DNA of 64,000 bases, taken from contig BJKQ01000002.1 of NCBI GenBank assembly GCA_006538405.1, forward strand, positions 4,278,001 to 4,342,000. Direction: 5' to 3'. Below are positions 1-10,626 of this stretch, in pieces. Numbering within the stretch: the stretch's first letter is position 1; the number at the start of each line of letters is the position of its first letter. A program made the translations under genes and the position numbers. The notes under the pieces were generated by a model. It was not told where the DNA came from. It ran no database searches and saw only the letters and a list, made by a program, of their open reading frames with translations. The stretch comes from Hansfordia pulvinata (Eukaryota; Ascomycota; Sordariomycetes; Xylariales).

Positions 1-1233
1 CGTGTCGCAAGGGCAGAGATCGGACCAAGTCAGGCCAGTACGACTCATGAGCCCGGCACTCGTGCGGTCCATATCCTCAATAGACCCAGGCCAGGCGATC
101 ACATAATCATGATGGGGCCGATGAGCCGCCGGCCAGATCGCAAGCCGCAAGCGCCCCGACCAAGCCAAACTTGACCCCAGCAGAGCAGAGCAGAGTACTC
201 GTAGCCCGAGTTTTCCGCCTCCGTGGTGCCACCAGCGGGGGGTCATGCCAGAGGAATGTGCAAGGCCACTAGTTGGAGCCCGACCACTTGCGCTGCTATG
301 TACATACCAAGTGGTCTGGTCTTGATCCGGAGGTCATATCGTGCCAGGTGCTACGACGCAGTCCCGGCATTTCGGTTTCTGACAAAGCTTGCAGGCCATT
401 GCCAGCACAATGGCTGCCCGCAACATCGTCGTCCGCGGGGTTTCGTTCTCACGCGCGTCTTCTCACGCGCGTGTCAAATTCAATTTTCCAAGGGATATGC
501 GCCGCATGTGTGTATGTATGTGTGTGAGTGTGCCCATCGCATGTAGGGTATGGTCTAAGACAGTCTCTGGGACCTGACAGGAGCCGACCAAAGACGGTAG
601 TGTCGCAGATGGAACGGAGAGACCCGTGAAAGGACGTGCACTGGTGGATTCTGCACACGGGCATCTCTCTTTTGCCCCCACTCCAAGCGATGGTGCCAGT
701 ACCCGAATTGAGATGGGGAGAAATGGGGTTGCGGTCAGCTGCTGGGTCTTCTCCAAGGGTCGCCCTAAGCTGCCCACTGGGCCGAATAGGCTCCTGTCAA
801 GGCTGCATGCCTGGGCCGTCGAAGAGCCGCTTGGGTGTGACTCGAAAAGGAGGGGGTCCAGGCGTGTCTGTGAGCACTTGGCCACTTGGCTGGCCCCCGT
901 GAAATGGGTAACCCTGCTGAGCTACAGGCACGCAAAGCCGCAGGCGCGCAGTCTCGCTGCTCGCGTACGCAGGGGATGCGAGTAAAAGTAGGTGGTCAGA
1001 GAGGAACCACGCCAGGTGAAGCTGCGCTTGGGGATCGACACTCGGCACTCGCCCCCCCCCTTGGTGTCCGGCACCCCCATTTATCACGCAGTCGTCAGCT
1101 CCCAAGACCGAGGTTCTGGCGGGGTGGCGGAGGTACGAGTAGAAGTAGAGGCGGTAGTGGGCCCGAGGGGTGTGGTGGAGGAGACGAGGCCCCCGAGCAG
1201 CAGCAGCGAGAGATCGCAAGCGGACAGGGAATA

Positions 1234-1254
1234 GGGGGGGGGGGGGGGGGGGGG
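1234..1254 (+). repeat. Homopolymer G tract (21 bases)
   Basis: An uninterrupted run of 21 G residues read directly. The true length is uncertain because such tracts are often mis-called. Confidence 0.9.
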
Positions 1255-1744
1255 TGCGGCTTAGGAGCGAAGCAGTTAGCGGCAGAGTGGGCGAGAAGAG
1301 AGAGGATATCCGCAAGTGCCTGCCAAGCGATGCTCCACCATGCCGGCTAAGGGGATCTAGCTCTTGGCCTGCCCCCCTCCAAGTCTAAACCAGGCCTCCA
1401 GTCCAGGTCCGGGCCTCTTGGGATCCATCCGACTGACGGCCAGCGAAAATGGGATCCAGGCGATCCAGTCATGCCGCCGCCACCTCCGCCTCCGCCTCCG
1501 CCGCTGGGTTGCTTGAAGGTGTACTTTGCAGCTGGTCCGAGTCGATACCCTAGGTACTTTACCTACCTGCCTGCGTATGTATGATGCCCGCCCGCCGCGT
1601 ACGTGCTCGGTACGCCCTCGTCCAGGCCTGGCTAGTGAGGCCCGGGTTCGGCTCCGAGTGGAAGAAACAGCGCCGTTCGCCGGTTTCCGCCCATGCTGAA
1701 TCAAGTCAAGGTAGACACAGACAGAACGAGCTAGAGCTACGAGT

Positions 1745-1745
<1 letters not shown>

Positions 1746-1779
<34 letters not shown>

Positions 1780-1953
1780 AAAATAGATATCCAGAGGAAA
1801 AGAGGGAAAAGGAGGAGGGGCGCCACGACACACACACACACACATGTATAACGTACACACAGAGACGAAGAGCTGGCTGCGTGTGGCGCCAACTTCTTTC
1901 CCATCCATCTTTTTACACACACACACGCACACACACATACACATACACACACC
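1746..1953. repeat. GA and CA microsatellites
   Basis: A (GA)n run occupies about 1746-1780. (CA)n runs occupy about 1828-1844 and 1914-1953, the last interrupted by G and T. They generate long but meaningless frames on both strands. Confidence 0.9.
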
Positions 1954-2620
1954 CCTTTTGTGTTGGTGCCCGTTCTGTGAGCCTCGTGTCTCTATACAAC
2001 CGTATGCTCACATGCCGGTGGTCTGCCCACGTACCTGCTACCCGTTTCCGTCACCCCTCCTCGAAACCTACTCGTACCGATCCGCGCGGGTGGCCGTCCC
2101 TTGGGCCTGTCGTGCAAGCGCCAGGACAGATACAGGTTCTTGCGTATATGTAGATTGCCTTTGAGTTGCCGCAAGCCGGCCGTGGGAGCGCGGCCGATCC
2201 AGCGGTGCGGCACAGGATCGGAGTCGTCGCCGCCGTGCTACATGTGGGTTGGGCCTGAGCTGTCTAGCTCGGCCGTCTACACCACGTCAGGTCCATCCAT
2301 CAGACCCCTAATTCCACCGGACTTGGCTCCCGCCCCGGCCCCTCGGGGACTGGGCTGGAGATGGCATGAGCGAGACTGGGACATCCTCCTCTCGTGGCAT
2401 ACATACGAGTAGCACCACGGGCACCGAGGTCGCGGGTGGGTGGGCGAGGCAAGGCAAGTCAAGTCAAGTCAAGTCCAGTCCACCGGCTGGGCCAAAGCCC
2501 ACATCATCCCGCATCCACACCCATATCCAGCTTACCTTGATCCATGGCCGTACCTCAAGGAAGTATTCATATCCTGAGAGTGCCCCTGGTACCATTGCTG
2601 GCGTGCCTGCCCCGTACCTG

Positions 2621-2691
2621 CCTACCTACCTACCTACCTACTTCACTCTCATCACACCACCACCACCACCACCACCACCACCACCACCACC
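2621..2691. repeat. TACC tetranucleotide and CAC trinucleotide repeats
   Basis: About five TACC units (2621-2641) are followed after a few bases by about twelve CAC units (2652-2691) that grade into CGC units. Confidence 0.9.
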
Positions 2692-3326
2692 GTCGCCGCC
2701 GCCTCCCCATCTCTCGATGCTCCATGCTCCATATTCCACGCCTTGTTCTCCCTCACGCCCCAGACATTGCCGACTGGCCTGGCTGACTGTCCCACGCCCA
2801 ATGTAAGTCGGGTACCGAGAAAGGGGGCAAAGGTACCTGCAACCGTCTTTCTCGACCACCGTCTTAAGGTTCTTGACAACCTCGCAGCTTCTGGGAAGAA
2901 CCTGGAAGGAGCGCAACGGTAGACACCGGCATCCATACCTGCGCAGGTACGCGGCCTTCCAGCATACCTACCTACCCCGGGCAGGTATAAGCAGGTACTT
3001 CCAAGACCTACCTCAACGTCCCTGCTGCGCACCGTGACCGGACGGGTTCTCGCGGCCTTTCTTGAAGGTGGTTTTGTCGGGCACCGACCACCGACGGGCG
3101 CTGGACGCAGCGACACAGCGACACAGCGCCGAGTTGCGGCACCCGGCCTGCAGAAGAAAAGCAGCAGCGGAAGGAGTGACCGAAACAGGCGCAGCCAGCA
3201 GAGCAGGAGCAGACGGGAGGCAGAAAGAAAGAAGTAGGCGTCGTAATAACAACAACTGCTACTTCCTCTGCTGCCGCTGCCGCCGCTACAACCGGGGGCA
3301 GGAGCACCGCCACGCACACCACCACC

Positions 3327-3432
3327 AGAAGCACCATCTGCAGAAGCACCATCTGCAGAAGCACCACCGACAGACAGCATTAACACCACCTCAGCAGCAG
3401 AAGCACCAGAAGCACCAGAAGCACCAGAAGCA
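3327..3432. repeat. 15-bp and 9-bp minisatellites sharing the core AGAAGCACC
   Basis: Units of 15 bp starting AGAAGCACC and ending ATCTGC lie at 3327-3371. Pure 9-bp AGAAGCACC units follow at about 3399-3432. The shared core suggests both arose by slippage from one sequence. Confidence 0.85.
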
Positions 3433-4544
3433 CATCAGCACCAGCAGCAGAACGTGCATCCATCCCATCCCAGCAACTTGACCCACCCACCCGGGGCAGG
3501 CCACAGCCGGCCGGTTGGCCTCCTCTCCTTCTCCGTCTCCCTCTTGCTGGGTACCCTCCCACCTACGGGTAACCTCTCCCCCCAAGGAACGGCCTCCGGT
3601 TGGCATTGCTGACCTGCTGTTTATCCTCCGTCCACCTGCATAGTCTGGTACTGTTCTGCAGCGTCGGCGTCGCCCCTTTACATCCCGCTTTGGATCCGGG
3701 CTTGGTTTGACTCTCCTCTCCCTCTTGGTGGTCACTCTCGCCGCCGGCACGTACCTGGGAATCCCCACCACCGATAGAAGAACGCATCTCACGACCCCTT
3801 GGATGGTTTCTTGAACACGCCCGCGTCACACTTTGGCTTGCTCTTCGCCGAGGACACGAGTCCAGAACATACGGCCGCTGCAGGCCCTTCAGCGCAAGCA
3901 ACCCTTCAGGCTGGAACAGCTTCTTTCCCGTGAGCCACCACGCCGAGGTCGCGCCATAACTCGCGCCGACATACCGCGAGCTGCCCCTTTTCCTGCGACA
4001 TCCATTCCCGCGGAGCCGGCGCCGCTGTGCAAGCTTCTACCAGACTTTTCCTGCTTGCACATTAGGTGGACATAAACTCTCGACGCCGATTTGTTGACAC
4101 GGCCAACCCGGATCTCGAGTCTACCTGCGCCCAGTTCAGGGTCAGCCCGCGGCTCTGATACTTTGCCTCCTCGCCAGAGCTCTGCCACCCAAAAGTCACT
4201 CCTGTCCTATCTGCAACCGTCCACGGCGACTTGCTTGAGGCGGCCGCTGTGAACCCAATCGTCCCCCGCCACCCCCCCGCCAGCTCGCTGCTGGGAGTGA
4301 CCGTCGGCCGGCGGTGGCAGCGTAGAGCCCTGAACCTTGAGCCCTGCCCAGAGTTTTACGGTGCATTGCCCACCGCGTGTCCTCGGCAGGGATTCACTAT
4401 CGTCCTGAGGCTCTCGACAAGCTCTCGGCAGCCCTCCACACAAACAGATTGGCATACAAAACCCAATCTCTGCCCCCTTCCCCCCCGGCAGTCACCCACT
4501 CCATCAACAAGACCAACCTGACAAACCTTACACACACCCACTTT

Positions 4545-4780
4545 CCTTCATCGTCCAAGCCCTTGTTCGCTTCGACGACATCTGTTACCTGCCTACCTGT
4601 TTATACCCTTTGCTACATCGTCCAAAGCCTTCGCTTGCTTCGACGACATCTGTTACCTGCCTACCTGTTCATACCCTTTGCTACATCGTCCAAAGCCTTC
4701 GCTTGCTTCGGCGACATCTGTTACCTGTTCGCACCTTCAGCCTCAAGGCCCACAGCCCTCGCTTGCTTCGACGACAATTG
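4545..4780. repeat. 68-bp tandem repeat, about 3.3 copies
   Basis: The word TTCGACGACATCTGTTACC begins at 4571 and 4639, with a one-base variant at 4707, giving a 68-bp period. A shortened fourth copy starts at 4767. Each unit also carries CTACATCGTCCAAAGCC and a TACCTGCCTACCTG block, which is lost in the third copy. The array ends about 390 bp before the WOPR start codon, so it lies in its promoter or 5' leader. Confidence 0.9.
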
Positions 4781-5167
4781 AGTTTCAGCGCTACCTCGCC
4801 GTGGAAGCCACTCTTCAAGTTCGCATTGGCAGCACTGCGACCATTTGTCGATTAGTCCACCCTAGATTTCATAAGATCTCGAGGTGTAGCAGCAGGGAGT
4901 TATTGCGTCGACTTTCCGGAGGGGCAGCAGCCCAAAAAGAAAGAAACCCCCGGGAAAAGACTCGATTTCCGCTACCCCCAAAAGTGCGGTACCAGAGGCT
5001 GGACTCTGATCGCATTGACCACAACTCGATATCAGAGCTTCGATCTAAATCATTCACCTGCTTGTACCAACATTCGGTGCAAACTCTACGCACTATTCTC
5101 ATTTTCACCTGACTGCAACTCAACACGGTCCTATCGCCAGACTTCTGCACAGGCGTGCTCCGCAAGG

Positions 5168-7085
5168 ATGTCTGACAACCCAGCAAAGATCACCGAGAAG
5201 CTGGCCGAGAAGCTGGCCGACAGATCGGCCAGCGGCTGCCCCGTGGTCCCCACTTACTATGGCCACTGCATCACGACCACAGATGCTCTGATCCTTATCG
5301 AAGCTTGCTTACTCGGTGAACTATCTCATGTGCCCCGGAGACCTCACGACAGGGAGCGACCCACTGCTATCGCGTCCGGCAACATCTTCATCTACGAGGA
5401 GCATTCGTCAGGGATCAAGCGCTGGACCGACGGTGTCACTTGGAGTCCCAGTCGTATTCTTGGCAATTTCTTGCTCTACAGAGAGCTCGAACAGCCTTTC
5501 CAACCAGGCGAAAAGAAGCGAGCCATGAAACGGACGAGAGAAGGGCAACCAAAGGCGGACAATGCGGGCTCAGCGGGCAACACTGAAGGTACTTTGACCA
5601 CTGTGTCTGGTGGTTCGTCGGGGAGCTCGGCCGCTCAGCTCAAAACCTCCAGCAACTCCCCGATTGGGGATCCGGATATCGACCCAAAGGTGCGACCCTG
5701 ATTGGCTCGCTCGTGGATAGCTACAACTTCAAAGAGGGCGGCCTCGTCAAGAAGACCATCAGCGTCACTGTCCGCGGCGTCATGCACCACCTCGTGTCCT
5801 ACTATTCAGTCGAAGACGGATTGAGCGGCAACCTCCCCGTCCCAAGCAGGGTCCCCGCGCTGGCTCAAATTGTGCCACGGCCCGAGCTCATGGCCTCCAA
5901 CCAGTTCCGAAACCCTATTGAGGACTTGGAGATGTTCGTCAAGACCGACAATGGCCCCCTGTACATGCCGTCCGCATTCGCGCCTGGGGTCCCTACTGCG
6001 CTCACTCCTGCGCTGCCCCCCACAATGCCTCCTGCGGTCCCCGACAGTACCCTCATCAACACTCGTTCTATGTCGGTGCCAAGTGTGCAGTCATATCCGC
6101 AGGCTTGGAGTGCCAACTCCCCGTATCCGCAGCTGGCGAGCACCAGCACTACCTATTCCCTGCCCGTTTCCAACAGCGCGGTCTTCGAAGGGTTCTCGGT
6201 GGATACGATCCCTTGGACTGAGACCACGGACAATGAAGCGTCCCAGGCACACAGCAGCGGGCACAGCTCTCAGGCGCACAGCGGCTACGGCTCTCAGGCG
6301 CACAGCGGATACTCCTCCCAGTCGCACAACGGGTACGGCTCCCAGGTGCAAAACGGATATGGCTCCCAATCGCCCAACGAATACGGCTCTCAGGTGCAAA
6401 ACGGATACGGCTCCCCGTCGCCCAACGGGTACGGCTCCCAAGTGCAAAACGGATACGGCTCCCAGGCGCCCAGCGGGTACGGCCCCCAGGTGCACGGCGG
6501 ATACGGCTCCCAAGCGCACAACAGATACACCTCCCAGGCGCACAACAGATACAACTCGACTTCAGATTGTTATGGAACCAGAATCCCTGATGCCAGACGT
6601 TCTTATCTTCGACGACACTCGGCCATGCCTGGAGCCATGCCCGTAGGAAGCGGCAACACCGCCGCCAGCGGCAGTCACGCTGGGATTCAGAACATGGGAT
6701 TCAATGAGCGCATGGTCATGAACAGTAACATATTCAGCGGCCAAAACCATGGACTACCCTCGGGGTCCTTGAGCCAAGCCTACCCTTCCGGCACCGCCAT
6801 AGCTGACCACACCTCGGGCCTGGATCGCTTGGGGGCTATTTTCTCAGTGCCCCTGCTGGCGAGGCTGGAGGCTTTGGCTCTCACATGAACAACACGGCCC
6901 AGCGCCGGTCAACGACCATTGGAAACTACGACACGAGCTCTGCAGATGCGTCGTCAGCCCATTACTTGACTGCCAGCGGCGACACCACTCCTGGCGAACT
7001 TGGCGTGGACCAGTCTGGTGGGTCATCCAACACACCGGAGGACATTCCCTGGGCCCCAGCCTCGTTTCTTTCCGGGCGCAACTAG
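5168..7085 (+). CDS. WOPR-family (Gti1/Pac2, Wor1/Ryp1/Sge1-like) transcriptional regulator
   Basis: Suggested join is 5168..5588, 5639..6764, 6848..7085 (594 aa). The first WOPR box (residues about 29-121) shows RRPHDRER, FIYEE, GIKRWTDG and WSPSRILGNF. The second box, after intron 1, shows IGSLVDSYNF, GLVKKTISV and HHLVSYY, which places it in the Wor1/Ryp1/Sge1 branch. These nuclear proteins are known as master regulators of morphology, sporulation and virulence genes and often bind their own long promoters. Intron 1 (50 nt) restores the frame exactly. Intron 2 (83 nt, weak GTCCTT donor, TTTTCTCAG acceptor) is less certain: without it the protein stops at 6888 (556 aa). 5168 is the first ATG of the frame. 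The tail is Pro/Ser-rich, then holds twelve 8-residue Tyr/Gln/Ser/Gly repeats. The second half is not conserved in any family I recognise. Confidence 0.88.
6268..6555 (+). repeat. 12 x 24-bp in-frame coding repeat (GYGSQ-type low-complexity tail)
   Basis: Twelve consecutive 24-bp units each encode one 8-residue unit of the type SQVQNGYG. Observed variants include SQAHSGYG, SQSPNEYG, PQVHGGYG and SQAHNRYT. Tyrosine recurs every eight residues, with Gln, Ser, Gly and Asn around it, as in prion-like low-complexity domains. The array is in frame with the WOPR regulator. Confidence 0.95.
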
Positions 7086-8840
7086 CCCGCTCTCTCTCAT
7101 TGTCTCGGGGGAGCCTGCAAGCGGCGTCTTGAGAGGACTTGGCCGGAGGAGCCCCACGACAGGCGTTAGGAGTCCGATACCCTGCATACGGCGCAATTGA
7201 TTATTTATGATATCCAGAAGCTCATCTCAGAGATTGATTACTATTACGCGGGCATATTACGCGCACGAAAGCCGACTTACACAACATAGTTTGCTTTTTT
7301 GTTGGCTTACGCCACGGATCTGCTTGACTATGCCTAACATGTTTCCAACATCATCATACTCGACGAGTCGAGAAAGTGTGCACACTGAAAAGGGGTTGTG
7401 AAGGAAGGATTGTTGCGATGGTGTATTGATATCGGTGTGTTGATATCTTCAGGAGGGGCCGCTGATCATGCTACTTCAGTCTGGCACGGCCAACATCTCT
7501 TGGTACGGTACGGTCACGGTCACGGTGCTCTGGTCTCTCATGGCCACATCTTCGGCACGCTCACGGTTACGATTTTCTGGTCGCTTTATGGCCACGGTTC
7601 TCTGGTCTTCATCGGCCACCATTCATTACGAAGTTACGGTTTCCCCCTTTGGGACCATGGCGTTCATCTGGTTTTGTGCAAAGATCACATAACAACTGCG
7701 ATTTACTGCGTCGGGATCATGAGCCCCTGGGTTGAGACAAGCTTCTTGTTTCCCTGGGGGTGGTCTGCCTGCGATCCCCTGCTCACGAGACACGAATCAT
7801 GCGAAATGAGATAGAAGGCGGTACCGGGATTCTCGGGCCCCTGGGGAGACATTGGTACAGGCTTGGGGTTGAGACAGGCTTGTCGTTTTCCTGCGGGTGG
7901 TCAGCCTGCGATGCCCGGCTAATATGGCATCTGTAATTACGAGTAATAGTTTTCTGGCGCTCTTACGCGCTTAATATATTTCACATTTGCGAAAAACGGT
8001 CGAGTGTATCTCTGCTCCGTCGCCCCCAAGGCCTTGTTCAAGTAGGCGTATGTTGGGCATTAATCACTTAGTGACAAGCGTGAGATCTTGACTACCTACT
8101 TAACAAACTATTTCGTAGCTGAGACGTGACAATGATGTGAGGAAGAAAACGACCCTCCCGCCACCGGGGGTGATTTGACCGCCTGAATATCGGATCTGTA
8201 TGCCTATTTATACTACGGGGCGCCTTGTGATTAGGATTGTATGGATTGTCGTGGAGGCAGACGTGAAGTAGAATGGATTGAAGACGGGGGGCCGCTGCTT
8301 GGCAGTGGAGGACTTCGTCAAGAAGCATTGTGTGCAAGGATTGCATTGGATACAAGGTATCTCATCGTTGAGCAAGCTGACTGCCAAGCATCGCTGGGGA
8401 TAGCGCGGATGTGGCTGGCCGGGCAAGGCTTGTTCCTGCTAGACAGCCGGGCTAGCACTGTGCGCGTTCGCCGGGTCGGGCGAGGCTCGGCGAAAGACCA
8501 GGATCACGGACACGGCTTTGATGGGTCACCCAATCATCTGAGAACCACACACTCGGGAGCTCTCGTGTCTGGCCCGCGCCAAAACCCGATCACCCACTTG
8601 CACTGCACCGCACTCGCCGCCGCCTTCGAGCCTGCTGCACTCGCACGATCCCGGAACCCGTCCGACTCGACTCGTTGGGGGGACGCGTCGTGTGTCTGTC
8701 GCGTCTTGGCCTCTCCCACTTTTGTGTGCGGTCCTCCATCACCAAGCATCCATCCATCTAGCCAGCCATCCTACTGGGACGACGACCGCCCGCCCGCCCG
8801 CCCGCTCGCTCACGTCGTCGCACCACATAGCCACGTCACG
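7086..8840. other. Spacer between WOPR regulator and cardiolipin synthase, with degenerate repeats
   Basis: No convincing gene. The left half should hold the 3' UTR of the WOPR gene. Degenerate repeats lie at about 7500-7920, and a mildly AT-rich stretch at about 7920-8240. The cardiolipin synthase frame is open back to an ATG at 8241, but that extra sequence looks non-conserved. Confidence 0.55.
7729..7920. repeat. Pair of diverged direct repeats of about 53 bp
   Basis: Copies at about 7729-7782 and 7867-7920 both read GGGTTGAGACA, then a T/C-rich block, GGTGGTC, GCCTGCGAT. They differ at several positions. Just upstream (7520-7620) a shorter motif ending in TGGCCAC or CGGCCAC recurs three times. 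Confidence 0.7.
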
Positions 8841-10155
8841 ATGCGCATGCACGGCCTGGCCCACGGCGCGCAGGCCGCCTCGACGTGCCGCCGCCTCGTC
8901 CTCGGCAGGCAGCAGCCCTCCTCCGGCCTGGCCGCTTCGGCCTGGGTCAAGTCCCCGGTGCACCCCCGGTCTGCCGCCGCGCGATTCGTACGGCCCGCCC
9001 CGGCTTGCTGCTGGTCGGGCCCGGCCTGGACGCGCGGATTCTCCCTGACGGCGGCGCGGCTCGAGCAGAAGCCCGGCGGCGGCGGCGGCGGCGATGGCCA
9101 CAAGCCCGCCCCAGCCGACAACAAGGGCGCCGACCCGGACAGGCAGACGAAGGGCGGGCCCCAGACGACCGGGGTGGCGGCCAAGGCGGCGGCGGCGGCG
9201 AAAGCGCCGCTGGCCAGCATACGCAGCGCGCTGCCCTCGTCGCCGTCGGCAACGGCGCACGAGAACATCTACACGGTGCCCAACCTGCTGACCTTCTCGC
9301 GGCTCATCGTGGCGCCGGCCATCGGGTACGCCATCCTGCAGGACGCGCACGGCTGGGCGCTGGGCCTGTTCGCGTACGCGGGCGTGTCGGACCTGCTGGA
9401 CGGCTGGATCGCCCGCCGGTGGCGGCTGCAGACCGTCGTGGGCAGCGTCGTCGACCCCATGGCCGACAAGATCCTCATGACCATCCTAACCATCTGCCTG
9501 GCCACGCAGGGGTCGCTTCCGGGTAGGTCGCCGCTCACACACACTCTCGGACGCGGGCAGATAGATAGATGATACTCTCTACCTGCCTGTACCTACGCAG
9601 AGGTCCCGCTCGTCTCGTCTCTGACTTTTGCTGACTGAACCGACCTCTTCCCCGTTCTTCTTTTCCCCCCCCTAACAGTTTGGCTGGCCGTCATCATCCT
9701 CGGCCGCGACGTCGGTCTCGCCATCGCCGCCATCTACTACCGCTGGATCTCGCTGCCGCCGCCCAAGACGTTCTCCCGCTACTGGGACTTCTCCCTGCCC
9801 TCGGCCGAGGTCCGCCCCACCACCATCAGCAAGTACAACACGTTCCTGCAGCTCGGCCTCATGGGCGCCACTATGGTCTCCCCGCTGGTCGCTGCCGACG
9901 TTGCCGGCGCCATGACCGCCTTTCAGTCAGTTTTCCTTCTTCCTTACTTACTCTTCCTTCCTTCCTTCCTTCCTTTTTCTTCTTTTCCCCTCCCCCCCCC
10001 CCCTCCCCCCCCTTTTTTTTTCTTTCAGTTCTGCAACTCATCGCGCTGACTCGCCTCCCAGGTACACCGTGGCAGCGACGACCATCTGGAGCGGACTGAG
10101 CTACGTCTTCAGCAAGGACGCGGTCAAGATCCTGTCGGACAACAAGAAGAAATAG
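8841..10155 (+). CDS. CRD1: Cardiolipin synthase, mitochondrial (CDP-alcohol phosphatidyltransferase)
   Basis: Join is 8841..9522, 9679..9925, 10062..10155 (340 aa). It would join CDP-diacylglycerol and phosphatidylglycerol into cardiolipin in the mitochondrial inner membrane. The complete CDP-alcohol transferase signature is present at about residues 184-209: D184, D187-G188, A191-R192, eight residues, G201, D205, D209. The Arg/Ala-rich N-terminus ending near RGFSLTAARL looks like a mitochondrial presequence. Hydrophobic segments flank and follow the signature. Donors are GTAGGT and GTCAGT; acceptors are AACAG and CCCAG, and both junctions restore conserved sequence. Intron 2 is filled with C and T tracts. 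The frame is open to an upstream ATG at 8241, but I prefer 8841 because the presequence starts there. It is convergent with MTO1. Confidence 0.93.
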
Positions 10156-10626
10156 GGCGTTGGCTGTTTCAACCATGCGGTGCCCTAACGAAAGCTTCTA
10201 CACTCAGTCACGGGGTACGAGTATATATCATGGGCGAGAAGAGGGAAGAACCAAAAGAGAGGAAAGACGAGACGGAATTTTTTTTTTTTTTACCCACGGC
10301 AGAGTTCCGGGGTGGAAACGCTTTGTACAAAACCGGAGTGTACTTTATACTTGGCAGATGGACTGTATACAGATGGCACTCCAGGCGCAGATGTAACAAA
10401 CGCCAACCAACGGCTGGGAATCAAAAAACGTATAATCCACACCTGTGGAGTCAAAATCCGCCGTGCTCGTGAATTTCTGGAACCGGCGAAGAGGCGTAAC
10501 TGTCGTATGCCACACCAATAACACCACAGTGATTCAAGTATGGTCCCATTGTACGACCCTTGGTTCATTTTTTCACATTGTACAATATCATATATAGACA
10601 GTCATACTCGTACGGGTCGGGCCACA
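10156..10626. other. Convergent 3' intergenic spacer
   Basis: Shared downstream region of cardiolipin synthase and MTO1. It contains a T11-12 run near 10279 and TACGAGTA words at 10216 and 10605. No gene seen. Confidence 0.6.

Larger units (their letters stand above)
1..5167. other. Gene-free, repeat-rich region upstream of the WOPR regulator
   Basis: No open frame here resembles a known protein, and the longer frames run through simple repeats. The stretch holds a G tract, GA and CA microsatellites, TACC and CAC runs, 9- and 15-bp minisatellites and a 68-bp tandem repeat close to the gene. Four exact TACGAGTA words (either strand) lie at 196, 1134, 2069 and 2404. Wor1/Ryp1/Sge1-type genes often have very large upstream regions or leaders, so much of this may be promoter or 5' leader; that is an inference. 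An unrecognised non-coding RNA cannot be excluded. Confidence 0.6.

Noticed and set aside
1357..1952. Minus-strand frames rich in Cys/Val
   Set aside because: Produced by CA/GT microsatellites and lacking any conserved feature.
4545..4780. CRISPR-like array
   Set aside because: The 68-bp units are contiguous with no unique spacers, and the genome is a fungal nuclear one.
8241..8840. 200-codon N-terminal extension of cardiolipin synthase
   Set aside because: The frame is open from an ATG at 8241, but it would bury the mitochondrial presequence that begins at 8841, and it looks non-conserved.
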